Shown: positions 19,031-30,903, counted from the stretch's first letter. The stretch is 64,000 nucleotides of DNA from Pantoea allii (GCF_002307475.1 NZ_NTMH01000030.1:124001-188000), one strand, 5' to 3'. Made by a program: numbers and translations. The notes: generated by a model from the sequence alone, not told the origin.

Positions 19031-19510
19031 TTATTGCTCTGTTGGTTCTTCGGTAATAATCGCATACAGCTCTTCATCGCTCTGCGCGGCACGCAGGCGG
19101 CGGCAAACCGTTTTATCCGCCAGCCGTTTTGCCACTAACGACAGCGTATGTAGATGGGTTTTACACTGGTCAGCCGGAACCAGCAGCGCAAAAAGGAGAT
19201 CGACGGGCTGGTTATCCACGGCATCGAAAGCAATGGGTTGCTCCAGGCTGATAAAAACGCCTACGGCCCGTAAGGTATCCTCCTCCAGCTTGCCATGCGG
19301 AATGGCAATACCGTTACCGATACCGGTGCTCCCCATACGCTCACGCGTAAGAATCGCTTCAAACAACGTTTGATGCGGCAGGTTGAGCTGCTTAGCGGCC
19401 AGTTCGCTGATAATCTCAAGCGCCCGTTTTTTGCTTTGGCAGTGTACGCTACTGCGGGTGCAGTCTGGCGAAAGCACTGTGCTCAATTCCAGTGTTAAAT
19501 CATTGTTCAT
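19031..19510 (-). CDS. ptsN: PTS IIA-like nitrogen regulatory protein PtsN
   Basis: EIIA-Ntr, the end acceptor of the nitrogen PTS, regulates K+ uptake (TrkA, KdpD) and other targets according to its phosphorylation. It has 159 residues, with phospho-His72 in GIAIPHGKLEED. The frame is open 13 codons upstream, but MNNDLTLEL is the family start. A terminator-like hairpin separates it from hpf, so it may be read both by readthrough and from its own promoter. Confidence 0.96.
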   Translation of the reverse strand: MNNDLTLELSTVLSPDCTRSSVHCQSKKRALEIISELAAKQLNLPHQTLFEAILTRERMGSTGIGNGIAIPHGKLEEDTLRAVGVFISLEQPIAFDAVDNQPVDLLFALLVPADQCKTHLHTLSLVAKRLADKTVCRRLRAAQSDEELYAIITEEPTEQ

Positions 19511-19593
19511 TATCGTTTCACTTGCGAGTTCACATAGCCATCGAATCAATACGCAGACATCACGTAGCGAGTGAATGGCGCTGGCATAGATGA

Positions 19594-19618
19594 CAAAACG
19601 GGGCGGTTAATCCGCCCC
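19594..19618 (-). terminator. Terminator-like hairpin between hpf and ptsN
   Basis: The stem GGGGCGG/CCGCCCC with a 5-nt loop is followed on the minus strand by GTTTTGTC, 45 bp after the hpf stop. The short T-run suggests partial termination that would set ptsN-rapZ-ptsO levels. Confidence 0.65.
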
Positions 19619-19662
19619 ATCCTTTCAGCTCTGCGCGCCGGGCGCGCCTGCCAGCGTGAAGG

Positions 19663-19950
19663 TTAGTGTTTTTTTAGCTTGTCTTTATATTTGGTCAGTT
19701 GACGGGCCAACTTGTCAATCAATCCGTCAATCGCCGCATACATATCTTCCGCTTCAGAGGTCGCGTGCAGCTCGCCACCATTGACGTGCAGGGTCGCATC
19801 GGCGATTTGCGTCACCTTTTCCACTTTCAGGACAACATACACCTGATTGATATGATCAAAGTAATGTTCCAGTTTGGCAAATTTTGTCGTCAGGAACGCC
19901 CGCAAGGGGTCGGTGATTTCAACGTTTTGCCCGGTAAGGTTCAGCTGCAT
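19663..19950 (-). CDS. hpf: Ribosome hibernation promoting factor HPF (short form)
   Basis: It binds the 30S decoding centre and stabilises 100S ribosome dimers in stationary phase. It has 95 residues, the short gamma-proteobacterial form (MQLNLTGQNVEITDPLRAF; EDMYAAIDGLIDKLARQLTK). It is 21 bp downstream of rpoN, as in E. coli. Confidence 0.97.
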   Translation of the reverse strand: MQLNLTGQNVEITDPLRAFLTTKFAKLEHYFDHINQVYVVLKVEKVTQIADATLHVNGGELHATSEAEDMYAAIDGLIDKLARQLTKYKDKLKKH

Positions 19951-19971
19951 AGGTCTTCCTTCTCATTTCTG

Positions 19972-21408
19972 TCAAACCAGTTGTTTACGCTGATTTGAAG
20001 GCGGTATGGACAAAGACTCGCGATATTTAGCGACGGTTCGACGTGCCACTATTATCCCTTGATCAGATAACATGGAGGTCAGTTTACTGTCACTCAAGGG
20101 CTTGGCGGGGTTTTCCGCCGAGATTAATTTTTTCACCAGCGCACGAATAGCGGTAGATGACGCTTCTCCGCCACCTTCAGTATTAACATGGCTGGAGAAA
20201 AAATACTTCAGTTCAAAAATGCCACGCGGGCTGTGAAGGTATTTTTGCGTGGTAACGCGGGAAATGGTCGATTCATGCATATCGACAGCCTGGGCAATAT
20301 CGGCCAGCACCATGGGACGCATAAATTCCTCTCCCTGCTCAAAAAAGGCCTGCTGCTGCTCAACAATACAGCGGGAGACTTTTAATAATGTCTCGTTGCG
20401 GCTTTCAAGGCTTTTAATCAGCCAGCGGGCTTCCTGCAAGTTGCTGCGGATAAACTGACTGTCGCTGTCGTTACGTCCGGCACCGCCCATGGCGGCGTAC
20501 TGCTGGTTAATCTTCAGTCGCGGGAGACTGTCGGTGTTGAGCTCAACCGTCCAGCGCGTCGCGACTTTGCGTACCAGCACATCAGGAATAACGTATTCCG
20601 GTTCGCCGGTGTTAATCGACTGCCCCGGACGTGGATCGAGCGACTGAATCAGCAGCATCGCCTCTTTCAGCACGTCTTCTTTCAGACGCGTCACGCGCAT
20701 CAGGCTGCGGAAGTCATGATTAGCAAGAAGATCAAGATGGCTGCTGACGATCAACCGTGCTTCCGCCAGCATAGGCGTTTCGGGCGCGTACTGCGACAGC
20801 TGCACCAGCAGGCAGTCACGTAAATCGCGCGCGCCAACGCCGACCGGATCAAAACGCTGAATGCGCTTCAACACGGCTTCAACCTCATCCATTTCCAGCT
20901 CATCGTTACCGATACTGTCAAGAATGTCTTCAAGCGAAACGGTAAGGTAACCCGTGTCATCGATGGCATCGACGATGGATGTGGCAATGGCACGATCGTT
21001 ATCGCTAAAAGGCGTTAACTCCACCTGCCACATCAGGTAGTCCTGAAGAGACTGCGTGGTTTCACCCTGGTAAATCGGCAGTTCATCATCCTGATAATCG
21101 GTACCGGTTCCTGAGGGCGTGCCTGCGGTGTAAATCTCATCCCAGGTCGCGTCAAGCGGCAACTCTTCGGGCATATCCTTCTGTTCCAGCGCTTCACGGG
21201 TGTCCAGTCCCGCTTCGCCTTCCTGATACTCTTTTGCGTCTATTTCTTCGTGCTGTTCGGTTTGCTCAAGCAGGGGATTACTTTCCAACGCCAGCTGTAA
21301 CTCTTGCTGAAGTTCAAGCGTAGAAAGCTGCAGCAGACGAATCGCCTGCTGCAGCTGTGGGGTCATTGCCAGTTGTTGGCTGAGCCTGAGTTGCAAACCT
21401 TGCTTCAT
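19972..21408 (-). CDS. rpoN: RNA polymerase sigma-54 factor
   Basis: The alternative sigma factor for nitrogen-controlled and enhancer-dependent promoters. It has 478 residues. Region I is Gln/Leu-rich ([20 protein letters not shown]), region II is acidic, then come the core-binding domain and an HTH ([20 protein letters not shown]). The RpoN box near the C-terminus is present ([15 protein letters not shown]). It lies 48 bp after lptB in the same direction. Confidence 0.98.
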   Translation of the reverse strand: MKQGLQLRLSQQLAMTPQLQQAIRLLQLSTLELQQELQLALESNPLLEQTEQHEEIDAKEYQEGEAGLDTREALEQKDMPEELPLDATWDEIYTAGTPSGTGTDYQDDELPIYQGETTQSLQDYLMWQVELTPFSDNDRAIATSIVDAIDDTGYLTVSLEDILDSIGNDELEMDEVEAVLKRIQRFDPVGVGARDLRDCLLVQLSQYAPETPMLAEARLIVSSHLDLLANHDFRSLMRVTRLKEDVLKEAMLLIQSLDPRPGQSINTGEPEYVIPDVLVRKVATRWTVELNTDSLPRLKINQQYAAMGGAGRNDSDSQFIRSNLQEARWLIKSLESRNETLLKVSRCIVEQQQAFFEQGEEFMRPMVLADIAQAVDMHESTISRVTTQKYLHSPRGIFELKYFFSSHVNTEGGGEASSTAIRALVKKLISAENPAKPLSDSKLTSMLSDQGIIVARRTVAKYRESLSIPPSNQRKQLV

Positions 21409-21456
21409 AGACAGGATGGATATTCCCGGGTAAACATCAGTATTAACGACACCTTA

Positions 21457-22182
21457 TCAGAGTCTGAACTCTTCACCCAAATAAACCCGTTTAACTTGCT
21501 CATCTGCAAGGACTTCGCTCGGCGTACCGTGTGCAATCAGGTTGCCCTGACTGACGATATAAGCGCGTTCACACACCGCCAGCGTTTCACGCACGTTATG
21601 GTCAGTAATCAGCACGCCAAGGCCACTGTCACGCAGGTGTTCAATGATCTTTTTAATGTCGATAACGGAAATGGGGTCAACCCCGGCAAACGGCTCATCC
21701 AGCAGGATAAATTTCGGATTAGCCGCCAGCGCACGCGCGATCTCAACACGACGGCGTTCACCGCCCGACAGCGATTGCCCCATATTGTCGCGCAGATGCG
21801 CAATATGAAACTCTTCCATTAGCTCGTTAGCCCGGTCCTGTCGCTGCTCTTCGGTTAAGTCGTCGCGGATTTGCAGCACCGCCATCAGGTTGTCGTACAC
21901 GCTCAGGCGACGGAAGATAGAGGCTTCCTGCGGCAGATAGCCGATGCCGCGACGTGCACGCGCATGGAGCGGCAGAATACTGATGTCTTCGTCATCGATG
22001 ATGATGCGTCCCGCATCACGCGGAACAATGCCTACCACCATGTAAAAGGTGGTGGTTTTACCGGCGCCGTTGGGGCCCAGCAGACCGACGATTTCACCGG
22101 ATTTTACCTGCAGACTCACGTCTTCAACCACGCGACGGCCTTTATATGCCTTCGCCAGGTTTTCTGCGATTAATGTGGCCAT
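21457..22182 (-). CDS. lptB: LPS export ABC transporter ATPase LptB
   Basis: The cytoplasmic ATPase of LptB2FGC that powers LPS extraction from the inner membrane. It has 241 residues. Walker A is GPNGAGKTT (36-44), the signature is [15 protein letters not shown], and Walker B is [13 protein letters not shown] followed by the H-loop ITDHNVRET. It follows lptA with 5 bp between. Confidence 0.98.
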   Translation of the reverse strand: MATLIAENLAKAYKGRRVVEDVSLQVKSGEIVGLLGPNGAGKTTTFYMVVGIVPRDAGRIIIDDEDISILPLHARARRGIGYLPQEASIFRRLSVYDNLMAVLQIRDDLTEEQRQDRANELMEEFHIAHLRDNMGQSLSGGERRRVEIARALAANPKFILLDEPFAGVDPISVIDIKKIIEHLRDSGLGVLITDHNVRETLAVCERAYIVSQGNLIAHGTPSEVLADEQVKRVYLGEEFRL

Positions 22183-22187
22183 AGTGA

Positions 22188-22742
22188 TCAGTTACTCTTT
22201 TTTTCGCTGTTGGTTGACGCGGGCTTATCCTGCAACTGCGAAGGCACCAGCACGGTCGTCACGCGATTGCTCTGGCCCTGGCTGTAAGCCTGCATTTTTT
22301 GTTCTTTGACCAGATAGGTGATGCGGTCGCCTTTGATGTTGCTGTCCAGCTGTTGAATATACGCATTGCCGGTCAGCTCAACAAAGTCATTGGCCAGCTC
22401 ATAATGCAGCTTGGACGCGTGCCCCTGAACCGGTTTGCCATTGTCCTGCATCTGGTAAAAGGTCGCAGGGTTACCGTAAGCATCAACAATAGTTTTCTTA
22501 CTGTCGCCGCCCGGACGCGTCACCACGACTTTATCAGCGGTAATTTTGATCGAGCCCTGAGTGACAATGACGTTACCGGTGAAGGTCGCCACGTTGCCTT
22601 GCAGATCCAGAGCCTGGTTTGCAGAGTCGATATTAACGGGTTTGTCCGAGTCACCGGTCAGCGCCAGAGCAGGCACGCTGGTTGCAAGCAGCAGGCTGGC
22701 CAGTAAAAACTTAATGCTGTTTTTGTTCATTTTGAATTTCAT
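22188..22742 (-). CDS. lptA: Periplasmic LPS-bridge protein LptA
   Basis: It forms the periplasmic beta-jellyroll bridge that carries LPS from LptC to LptD. It has 184 residues, with a signal peptide ending near PALA and the OstA domain ([34 protein letters not shown]). The start at 22742 aligns with the E. coli N-terminus (MKFK); an in-frame ATG 4 codons later is an alternative. It overlaps the end of lptC by 32 bp, so translation is probably coupled. Confidence 0.96.
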   Translation of the reverse strand: MKFKMNKNSIKFLLASLLLATSVPALALTGDSDKPVNIDSANQALDLQGNVATFTGNVIVTQGSIKITADKVVVTRPGGDSKKTIVDAYGNPATFYQMQDNGKPVQGHASKLHYELANDFVELTGNAYIQQLDSNIKGDRITYLVKEQKMQAYSQGQSNRVTTVLVPSQLQDKPASTNSEKKSN

Positions 22743-23292
22743 AAGAAGTTTTGACCTTTTCGATTAACTCGGCGTTCTTTGTCCGTAAATTACCGCGCAT
22801 TCTCATACCGGTAGAGTTAAAACTGCGACCATATAACGTCACCTGATCGTCAGACGCGACGTCCTGAGTGACAAGATTGACCTGAGCATTGTCTGTTTTA
22901 ATGCGCTCAAGCTCAGAATCGGGAGCCAGAGCATTCAACTCGACATGGCCATAAAGATACAGCATACGGTCTTTGGTAAGCTTTGCTTTATCTGCGCGTA
23001 TCGTCCAGGTAGGCATTTTATTTTCGTCATAGGTGGTCATGACGGGATTATCGAACCAGCTTATTCCGCTGTCTTCAAAATAGGTCACTTTGTCCGATAT
23101 CAGTTTATAAGCCAGGCCGCCCTGCGGGTTATAGACCACAGAGTGCGAATTGGCACTGGTGTAGGTTGGCGTTTGATTATTATTCGCTACCGGCGCGCTG
23201 CTGTCGCTATCCCGGTTAGTGAAATTCCAGCCAATAAGCACCAGCGCAATCAAGGCCAGACCTAACGTTATCCAACGCCTGCTTTTACTCAT
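22711..23292 (-). CDS. lptC: LPS export protein LptC
   Basis: A bitopic inner-membrane protein linking LptB2FG to LptA. It has 193 residues: a transmembrane helix at about 8-24 (WITLGLALIALVLIGW), then a periplasmic jellyroll with YNPQGGLAYKLISDKVTYF and the conserved DVASDDQVTLYGRSF. Its start overlaps the kdsC stop by 4 bp. Confidence 0.96.
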   Translation of the reverse strand: MSKSRRWITLGLALIALVLIGWNFTNRDSDSSAPVANNNQTPTYTSANSHSVVYNPQGGLAYKLISDKVTYFEDSGISWFDNPVMTTYDENKMPTWTIRADKAKLTKDRMLYLYGHVELNALAPDSELERIKTDNAQVNLVTQDVASDDQVTLYGRSFNSTGMRMRGNLRTKNAELIEKVKTSYEIQNEQKQH

Positions 23293-23855
23293 ACTGATTG
23301 CCCTTTGGCATCCTCGAATTTATTTTGCGCCATTAAGATGAGGTCGCACAGTTCCCGAACCGCACCGCGCCCACCGGCTATCCGCGTGACGTAACGCGCG
23401 CGCGCCAGCAGTAGCGGATGTGCATCCGCGACTGCCACGCTCAACCCAACTTTTGCCATCACTGGCCAGTCAATCAGATCGTCGCCAATATAGGCCACCT
23501 GATCGTCAGAGAGCGACAGTGTATCCAGAAGTTCGCCGTAGGCCAAAAGCTTATCGGATTGCCCCTGATAAAGGTGGCGAATGCCGAGCGTTTTGCAGCG
23601 ATCTTCCAGCAGTTTGGCCGTGCGGCCGGTAATAATAGCCACTTCGACGTCCGAGGTCAGCAGGCAACGCACGCCATAACCGTCGCGCACGTTAAAGGTT
23701 TTAAGCTCTTCGCCGCTGTTCCCCATGTAAATCAGGCCATCCGACATGACGCCATCGACGTCGCAAATCAGCAGGCGAATTTTACTGGCGCGCGCCATGA
23801 CATCGCTACTGACCGGGCCGTAACACGTTTCTAAAGTGGCATTTTCCGACTGCAT
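23289..23855 (-). CDS. kdsC: 3-deoxy-D-manno-octulosonate 8-phosphate phosphatase KdsC
   Basis: It hydrolyses Kdo-8-phosphate to Kdo for LPS inner-core synthesis. A 188-residue HAD phosphatase without cap: the nucleophile motif is in LLICDVDGVMSDG, then ITGRTAKL, then GDDLIDWPVM. The open frame reaches 25 codons further up, but MQSENATLETCYGPVS matches the family start. It lies 13 bp after kdsD. Confidence 0.97.
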   Translation of the reverse strand: MQSENATLETCYGPVSSDVMARASKIRLLICDVDGVMSDGLIYMGNSGEELKTFNVRDGYGVRCLLTSDVEVAIITGRTAKLLEDRCKTLGIRHLYQGQSDKLLAYGELLDTLSLSDDQVAYIGDDLIDWPVMAKVGLSVAVADAHPLLLARARYVTRIAGGRGAVRELCDLILMAQNKFEDAKGQSV

Positions 23856-23868
23856 TGTTTCTTCCTGT

Positions 23869-24855
23869 TTATACGACGCCAGCGCGCAGCATGTCATGCA
23901 TATGTACCACACCCAGCAAACGGTCGTCATCGGCCACCAGCAGGGAGGTAATGTTTTTGGTTTGCATCAAATTCAGTGCATCCACCGCCAGCACATTGGG
24001 CCGTACGCGGATCCCGCCACGGGTCATCACTTCAGCGATGGTGGCGTTTTGAAAATCAATGCCCATATCGAAGATGCGGCGCAGGTCACCATCGGTAAAG
24101 ATGCCTTCTATCTTCATCAGATCATCCACAATCACCGTCAGGCCGAGATTCTTACGGGTGATTTCCAGCAGGGCATCCCGCAGTGATGCATCGCGTGTGA
24201 CGTGAGGTAATTCATCCCCGCTGTGCATAATATCGCTAACGTGTAGCAGCAGCTTACGGCCCAGTGCACCACCCGGATGGGACAGCGCAAAATCCTCTGG
24301 CGTGAAGCCACGCGCCTCCAGCAGGGAAACGGCCAGAGCATCGCCCATGACTAAGGTTGCCGTCGTGCTGGTGGTCGGTGCCAGGCCCAGCGGGCAGGCT
24401 TCCTGTGGCACTTTGACACACAGGTGAATATCCGCAGCACGGGCCATCGCGCTTTCAGGGCGGCTTGTCATACAGATTAACTTTATTTTCTGGCGTTTCA
24501 TCACCGGAATCAACGCCAGAATCTCACTGGATTCACCACTGTTAGAAATCGCGATGACGATGTCCTCTTTACCGACCATGCCAAGGTCGCCGTGGCTGGC
24601 TTCAGCGGGATGCACAAAGAACGCCGGCGTGCCGGTGCTGGCAAAGGTTGCCGCCATTTTTTTACCGATATGGCCCGATTTGCCCATGCCCATGACCACG
24701 ACTTTTCCCCGACAGGCATAAATCAGTCTGCAGGCGTCCGTGAATGCCTCGTTGATATATTGATCAAGTTGTTCAAGGCCTTCGCGCTCGATGCGCAATA
24801 CCGTTTTACCGGCTTTCTGGAAATCAAAATCTACCGTTGGTTGCTGATATGACAT
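23869..24855 (-). CDS. kdsD: D-arabinose 5-phosphate isomerase KdsD
   Basis: It converts ribulose-5-phosphate to arabinose-5-phosphate, the first committed precursor of Kdo. It has 328 residues: a SIS sugar-isomerase domain (VVMGMGKSGHIGKKMAATFA; HPAEASHGDLGMV) followed by two CBS domains (about 210-328). It is between yrbG and kdsC in one cluster. Confidence 0.97.
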   Translation of the reverse strand: MSYQQPTVDFDFQKAGKTVLRIEREGLEQLDQYINEAFTDACRLIYACRGKVVVMGMGKSGHIGKKMAATFASTGTPAFFVHPAEASHGDLGMVGKEDIVIAISNSGESSEILALIPVMKRQKIKLICMTSRPESAMARAADIHLCVKVPQEACPLGLAPTTSTTATLVMGDALAVSLLEARGFTPEDFALSHPGGALGRKLLLHVSDIMHSGDELPHVTRDASLRDALLEITRKNLGLTVIVDDLMKIEGIFTDGDLRRIFDMGIDFQNATIAEVMTRGGIRVRPNVLAVDALNLMQTKNITSLLVADDDRLLGVVHMHDMLRAGVV

Positions 24856-24871
24856 GGTGAATCTGTCCTTT

Positions 24872-25852
24872 TTAGCCGTCTATAAACGCAGGCTGTAGCC
24901 ACAGCAGCGTTACCCAGACGAAGAAACCACAGAGTAAAAGCGTGCCTGCCGTACGGCCAACCCGGCGGCGACGCAGCAAACAAAGCATGGCGAACAGCAC
25001 GCTTACACCAAGCATTATCCAGTAATCGCGTGCAAAAGCGTGATAGTCTACGCTGCCGGGATGAATCAGTGCCGGCAGACCCAAAACGATGGCCAGATTA
25101 TAAATGTTGGCGCCAATCAGGTTGCCGATAGCAATATCATCTTCACCTTTCAGCGCGCCTGCGATAACCGTTGCCAGCTCCGGCAAACTGGTACCTACGG
25201 CGATAAGCGTCAGCCCCATCACCAGCTCGCTGACGCCAAAGTAATCGGCAAATACGGTCGCGTTATCGATCACCATGTGCGTCGACATGGGCAGAATAAT
25301 CAGCGCCACGGCCAGCCAGAGAAAAGCGACGGTATTTCCGCTCTCTTCACGCGGCAGTTCAGCTAATTGTTCACGCGTTAACGTATCGTTATTATCCTTT
25401 TCTGCTTTCCGCGCGATGCGGATCGTCACTATCAGATAAATCGCGGCAATAGCAATCAGTGCAATACCGTCCAGACGACTAAGATAGTTATCGAATAACA
25501 TGATGCCGCTCAGTAATGAGACCAACACCATCAGCGGCAGTTCACGACGTATTAAATTGGAATGGATGCTCAGGGGATGCAACAACGCTGCACCGCCGAG
25601 AATCAAAAGAATATTGGTGATGTTCGAGCCAAGCGCGGTGCCCACCGCCAGATCCATCTGTCCCAACTGCGCAGCAGAGAAGGAGAGAATGATCTCCGGG
25701 AGCGAGGTGCCGATACTGACGACGGTCATGCCGATGATCAACGGCGGGATGCCAAAGGATCGACAAAGTATTGCAGCACTAAACACCAGACGATCGGCAC
25801 CATAAGCCAGTAAAAGCAGACCGATAATCAGCAGTGCGGTAGCGACGAACAT
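24872..25852 (-). CDS. yrbG: Inner-membrane Na+/Ca2+ antiporter-family protein YrbG
   Basis: A CaCA-family cation exchanger with 326 residues and about ten membrane helices in two inverted halves. Each half carries the alpha-repeat signature (VSIGTSLPEIILSFSAA and AVGTSLPELATVIAGALKG with GNLIGANIYN). The physiological substrate is not established in E. coli. It is first gene of the minus-strand kdsD/lpt/rpoN series and divergent from mlaF. Confidence 0.93.
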   Translation of the reverse strand: MFVATALLIIGLLLLAYGADRLVFSAAILCRSFGIPPLIIGMTVVSIGTSLPEIILSFSAAQLGQMDLAVGTALGSNITNILLILGGAALLHPLSIHSNLIRRELPLMVLVSLLSGIMLFDNYLSRLDGIALIAIAAIYLIVTIRIARKAEKDNNDTLTREQLAELPREESGNTVAFLWLAVALIILPMSTHMVIDNATVFADYFGVSELVMGLTLIAVGTSLPELATVIAGALKGEDDIAIGNLIGANIYNLAIVLGLPALIHPGSVDYHAFARDYWIMLGVSVLFAMLCLLRRRRVGRTAGTLLLCGFFVWVTLLWLQPAFIDG

Positions 25853-26065
25853 GAAAAATCCTTGCTTAAAACCCCTGTTGGCTTGCCTTCAGGTTCTTTG
25901 TGACAAAACAGGCGCTGATTTTGACCGTCTGATCGACAAAAGTAAATTTTATGACCGTTTTCGCCAAATCTTTGCATTAAGTTTCTGTAAAGCTATCGTG
26001 CGTTTAACCTTAACAGGCTACCATCGTACCCTATTGTTTACGCCCGATCCGTAATAGAGGTGATA

Positions 26066-26881
26066 ATGATCCAACAAAAAACGAACCTGGTTGAGGTTCG
26101 TGGCGTGAGTTTTTCACGTGGCGATCGCAAAATTTTCGACGATATTTCGCTGACGGTACCAAAAGGTAAAGTGACGGCGATTATGGGACCGTCGGGGATC
26201 GGGAAAACGACGTTGCTACGCTTAATTGGCGGGCAACTGCAGCCTGACAGCGGTGAGATCTGGTTTCGGGATGAGAACATTCCGGCATTGTCGCGCACAA
26301 AGTTGTACGAAGCGCGCAAAAAGATGAGCATGCTGTTTCAGTCAGGTGCGCTGTTTACCGACCTGACAGTGTACGAAAATGTGGCCTGGCCGCTACGCGA
26401 ACATACCCGGTTACCCGCACCGATCCTACACAGCACCGTGCTGATGAAGCTCGAAGCGGTGGGGCTGCGTGGCGCAGCACAGCTAAAACCGGCGGAGTTG
26501 TCTGGCGGAATGGCGCGACGTGTCGCGCTGGCACGCGCGATTGCGCTTGAGCCAGAGCTGATCATGTTTGATGAGCCGTTTGTCGGGCAGGACCCTATTA
26601 CCATGGGCGTGCTGGTTAAGCTGATTGATGAACTGAATCATGCACTGGGCCTCACCTGTATCGTGGTATCGCATGATGTGCCTGAAGTATTAAGTATTGC
26701 CGATTACGCTTACATCGTGGCGGGACAAAAAATTATTGCACAGGGTACGACGCCAGACTTGCGTGCTGACAACGATCCCCGCGTGCGTCAGTTTATCGAT
26801 GGCATCGCGGATGGACCCGTCCCGTTTCGTTTTCCGGCGGGTGACTATTTGGCCGACTTAACCGGTTCAGGGAGAATCTAA
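26066..26881 (+). CDS. mlaF: Phospholipid-transport ATPase MlaF
   Basis: The ABC ATPase of the MlaFEDB complex, which keeps phospholipids out of the outer leaflet of the outer membrane. It has 271 residues. Walker A is GPSGIGKT (41-48), the signature is [15 protein letters not shown], and Walker B is [13 protein letters not shown]. The ATG at 26066 has GAGG at optimal spacing; a GTG two codons up is less likely. It is first gene of mlaFEDCB. Confidence 0.97.
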   Translation: MIQQKTNLVEVRGVSFSRGDRKIFDDISLTVPKGKVTAIMGPSGIGKTTLLRLIGGQLQPDSGEIWFRDENIPALSRTKLYEARKKMSMLFQSGALFTDLTVYENVAWPLREHTRLPAPILHSTVLMKLEAVGLRGAAQLKPAELSGGMARRVALARAIALEPELIMFDEPFVGQDPITMGVLVKLIDELNHALGLTCIVVSHDVPEVLSIADYAYIVAGQKIIAQGTTPDLRADNDPRVRQFIDGIADGPVPFRFPAGDYLADLTGSGRI

Positions 26882-26885
26882 GCTG

Positions 26886-27668
26886 ATGTTGTTAAAAGCA
26901 CTGGCGTCGTTGGGACGCCGGGGAATAGGAACCTGTGCCAGCTTTGGGCGCGCCGGTTTAATGCTTTTTCATGCGCTGGTGGGTAAGCCTGCGTTCCGCA
27001 AACATTTTCCGCTGCTGATCAAACAGCTTTACAGCATCGGCGTACTGTCTCTGGTGATCATTGTGGTCTCCGGCCTGTTTATTGGCATGGTGCTGGGGTT
27101 GCAGGGCTATCTGGTGTTAACCACCTATGGCGCAGAAACCAGTCTGGGCATGTTGGTGGCGCTGTCGCTGCTACGTGAACTGGGGCCGGTTGTGACGGCG
27201 CTGCTGTTTGCGGGACGGGCAGGATCGGCATTAACGGCAGAGATTGGACTGATGAAAGCGACCGAACAGCTTTCCAGTATGGAAATGATGGCGGTCGATC
27301 CGCTGCGCCGTGTCGTCTCGCCACGCTTTTGGGCGGGCTTTATCAGTATGCCGCTGCTGGCGTTAATTTTTACTGCCGTAGGGATTACCGGCGGTGCGCT
27401 GGTTGGCGTGAGCTGGAAAGGCATTGATCCCGGCTTCTTCTGGTCGGCCATGCAAAACGCCGTCGATTTTCGTAGCGACGTGGTCAACTGCATTATTAAA
27501 AGCGCTGTGTTTGCCGTTACTGTCACCTGGATTGCGTTGTTTAATGGTTATGATGCGATCCCGACCTCTGAAGGTATTAGCCGCGCCACGACGCGCACCG
27601 TGGTGCATGCATCACTGGCGGTGCTCGGTTTAGATTTTGTGCTGACAGCACTGATGTTTGGGAATTGA
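26886..27668 (+). CDS. mlaE: Phospholipid-transport permease MlaE
   Basis: The inner-membrane permease of the Mla complex, 260 residues with five to six helices. It contains the conserved [19 protein letters not shown] coupling region and [10 protein letters not shown] near the C-terminus. It starts 4 bp after mlaF and is followed 4 bp later by mlaD, so it is tightly cotranscribed. Confidence 0.97.
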   Translation: MLLKALASLGRRGIGTCASFGRAGLMLFHALVGKPAFRKHFPLLIKQLYSIGVLSLVIIVVSGLFIGMVLGLQGYLVLTTYGAETSLGMLVALSLLRELGPVVTALLFAGRAGSALTAEIGLMKATEQLSSMEMMAVDPLRRVVSPRFWAGFISMPLLALIFTAVGITGGALVGVSWKGIDPGFFWSAMQNAVDFRSDVVNCIIKSAVFAVTVTWIALFNGYDAIPTSEGISRATTRTVVHASLAVLGLDFVLTALMFGN

Positions 27669-27672
27669 TGCG

Positions 27673-28227
27673 ATGCAAAGCAAAAAAAGCGAAATTTGGG
27701 TTGGCGTGTTTATGATCATGGCACTGATTGCCGTGCTGTTTCTCTGCCTGCGCGTGGCAGATCTCAAATCTCTGGGGACGGAACCAACCTGGAAACTGTA
27801 TGCCACCTTCGATAATATCGGCGGCCTGAAAGCCAGTTCGCCGGTGAAAATCGGTGGTGTGGTGATTGGCCGTGTAACGGATATTGATCTTGAACCTAAA
27901 ACGTTACTGCCGCGCGTTACGATGGCGATCAGTGACAAATACGCCAACCAGATCCCGGATACCAGCTCGCTGGCGATCCGTACTCAGGGTTTACTGGGCG
28001 AGCAATTCCTGTCGTTAAATATCGGTTTTGACGATCCCGAACTGGGGTCGTCAATGTTGAACGATGGCGGCACGATACGTGATACCAAGTCGGCGATGGT
28101 GCTGGAGGATTTGATTGGCCAGTTCCTGTATAAAAGCGGCGACAACAAAGGCAACAAGCAAACCAGTGACAGTAAGGATGCGCAGGGCGGCGACGTGGCC
28201 GCACCGGCAGCAGCAGCTCAACCTTAA
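27673..28227 (+). CDS. mlaD: MCE-domain lipid-binding protein MlaD
   Basis: A hexameric ring protein with one N-terminal membrane helix (about 9-28) and a periplasmic MCE domain (ATFDNIGGLKASSPVKIGGV; IRTQGLLGEQFLSLN). It hands phospholipids between MlaC and MlaFE. It has 184 residues. The ATG at 27673 (MQSKKSEIWVG) is the family start; the open frame begins 5 codons earlier inside mlaE. The C-terminal tail is Ala/Lys-rich and variable. Confidence 0.97.
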   Translation: MQSKKSEIWVGVFMIMALIAVLFLCLRVADLKSLGTEPTWKLYATFDNIGGLKASSPVKIGGVVIGRVTDIDLEPKTLLPRVTMAISDKYANQIPDTSSLAIRTQGLLGEQFLSLNIGFDDPELGSSMLNDGGTIRDTKSAMVLEDLIGQFLYKSGDNKGNKQTSDSKDAQGGDVAAPAAAAQP

Positions 28228-28240
28228 ATAGAGGGATAAC

Positions 28241-28876
28241 ATGATGTTTAAACGTTTTCTGATGATTGCCATGCTGGTGGTCGCGCCACTGGCTGCGACT
28301 GCGGCCGATCAAAGTAATCCTTATAAACTGATGAATGAAGCGGCAAACAAGACGTTTACCCGCCTGAAGAATGAGCAGCCGAAAATCAAGCAGGACCCTA
28401 ACTATCTGCGTGAGATCGTCCGTCAGGAGCTGCTGCCTTATGTGCAAATCAAGTATGCCGGCGCGTTAGTGCTGGGCCGTTTCTACCGCGATGCCACACC
28501 GGCGCAGCGTGAAGCCTACTTTAAGGCGTTTGGTGACTATCTGGCGCAGGCTTATGGCCAGGCGCTGGCGCTTTATCACGGCCAGACTTATCAGATTGAA
28601 CCTGAGAAGCCGATTGGCAATACGAATATCCTCGCTATCCGCGTAACCATTATCGATCCTCAGGGCCGTCCGCCTGTGCGTCTGGATTTCCAGTGGCGTA
28701 AAAACAGCCAGACCGGCAACTGGCAGGCTTTTGATATGATCGCGGAAGGCGTGAGCATGATCACCACCAAACAGAATGAGTGGGGCGATCTGTTACGTAC
28801 GAAAGGCATTGATGCGCTGACTGCCCAGTTGGAATCTTCAGCGAAACAGCCGATCACCCTGGATCAAAACAAATAA
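28241..28876 (+). CDS. mlaC: Periplasmic phospholipid shuttle MlaC
   Basis: A soluble periplasmic carrier of phospholipids between the outer-membrane MlaA-OmpC complex and MlaD. It has 211 residues: a signal peptide (cleavage near ATAA), then the Tol-Tol-Ttg2 fold ([40 protein letters not shown]). Either of two adjacent ATG codons (28241, 28244) could start it. Its stop overlaps the mlaB start by one base. Confidence 0.97.
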   Translation: MMFKRFLMIAMLVVAPLAATAADQSNPYKLMNEAANKTFTRLKNEQPKIKQDPNYLREIVRQELLPYVQIKYAGALVLGRFYRDATPAQREAYFKAFGDYLAQAYGQALALYHGQTYQIEPEKPIGNTNILAIRVTIIDPQGRPPVRLDFQWRKNSQTGNWQAFDMIAEGVSMITTKQNEWGDLLRTKGIDALTAQLESSAKQPITLDQNK

Positions 28877-29172
28877 TGCAGGCATCACTGCACTGGTCCC
28901 GCGAGGCAAATACGCTGCGGCTGGAAGGCGAGCTGGACCATGACACGCTGCTGAGCCTGTGGGAGCAGCGTGAAACGCTGGTTAAGGCGGTCGAATTGAT
29001 CGATGTCTCCGCCCTGGAAAGGGTGGATTCATCGGGGCTTGCGTTGCTGGTGCACCTGCGGGAGATTGCCTCGCAGCAGGGAGGCACGCTGCGCTTTGTT
29101 GGCATTGGCGACAAACTGCAGTCATTGATCACCCTTTACAACCTGCAACAAATTATTGTTTCTGCGGATTAA
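28876..29172 (+). CDS. mlaB: STAS-domain protein MlaB
   Basis: A small cytoplasmic STAS protein that binds and stabilises MlaF. It has 98 residues; the STAS core and Ser/Thr loop are in VSALERVDSSGLALLVHLRE. It overlaps mlaC by TAATG (translational coupling) and ends the operon before a strong terminator. Confidence 0.95.
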   Translation: MQASLHWSREANTLRLEGELDHDTLLSLWEQRETLVKAVELIDVSALERVDSSGLALLVHLREIASQQGGTLRFVGIGDKLQSLITLYNLQQIIVSAD

Positions 29173-29193
29173 AGCGCCTGAATTCGCCTTTCG

Positions 29194-29228
29194 CGCAAAA
29201 GCCCCGGTCCTGTACAGGGGCTTTTGCG
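29194..29228 (+). terminator. Terminator of mlaFEDCB
   Basis: A 12-bp perfect stem CGCAAAAGCCCC/GGGGCTTTTGCG with an 11-nt loop, 22 bp after mlaB. The U-tract is provided by the stem's TTTT and the following TATTTA. Confidence 0.85.
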
Positions 29229-29294
29229 TATTTAAGAATCAGGCACTTTCCTCTACTATGTCAGCCTTATTATTATTAAGTGAAGTTAAGAGCG

Positions 29295-29552
29295 ATGGAA
29301 AACAGTGAGATTCAGGCCGTGCTGATGGCAGCGCTGCCCTTAGAAGAAGTTCATGTCATCAGCAATGATGGCAGCCATTTTCAGGTGATCGCCGTGGGCG
29401 AGTTGTTTGGTGAGTTAAGCCGCGTTAAGAAGCAGCAGGCTGTGTATGCGCCGCTGATGGAATTTATTGCGGACAACCGCATTCACGCGGTCTCCATCAA
29501 AACTTACACGCCTGCTGAGTGGGCACGTGACCGTAAACTTAACGGTTTTTGA
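29295..29552 (+). CDS. ibaG: BolA-family protein IbaG
   Basis: A small BolA-like protein that forms Fe-S-binding complexes with monothiol glutaredoxin and is linked to acid stress. It has 85 residues and contains the BolA signature ([33 protein letters not shown]). The ATG at 29295 was chosen; an in-frame GTG 5 codons earlier is possible. It precedes murA in the same direction. Confidence 0.94.
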   Translation: MENSEIQAVLMAALPLEEVHVISNDGSHFQVIAVGELFGELSRVKKQQAVYAPLMEFIADNRIHAVSIKTYTPAEWARDRKLNGF

Positions 29553-29602
29553 TTCCCTCCGGGGCCGCTCGATCTGAGCGTGACCGTTTACTAGCCAGTT
29601 AA

Positions 29603-30877
<1,275 letters not shown>

Positions 30878-30903
30878 GAATAAGTTCGCTGCTTCACGCG
30901 GAT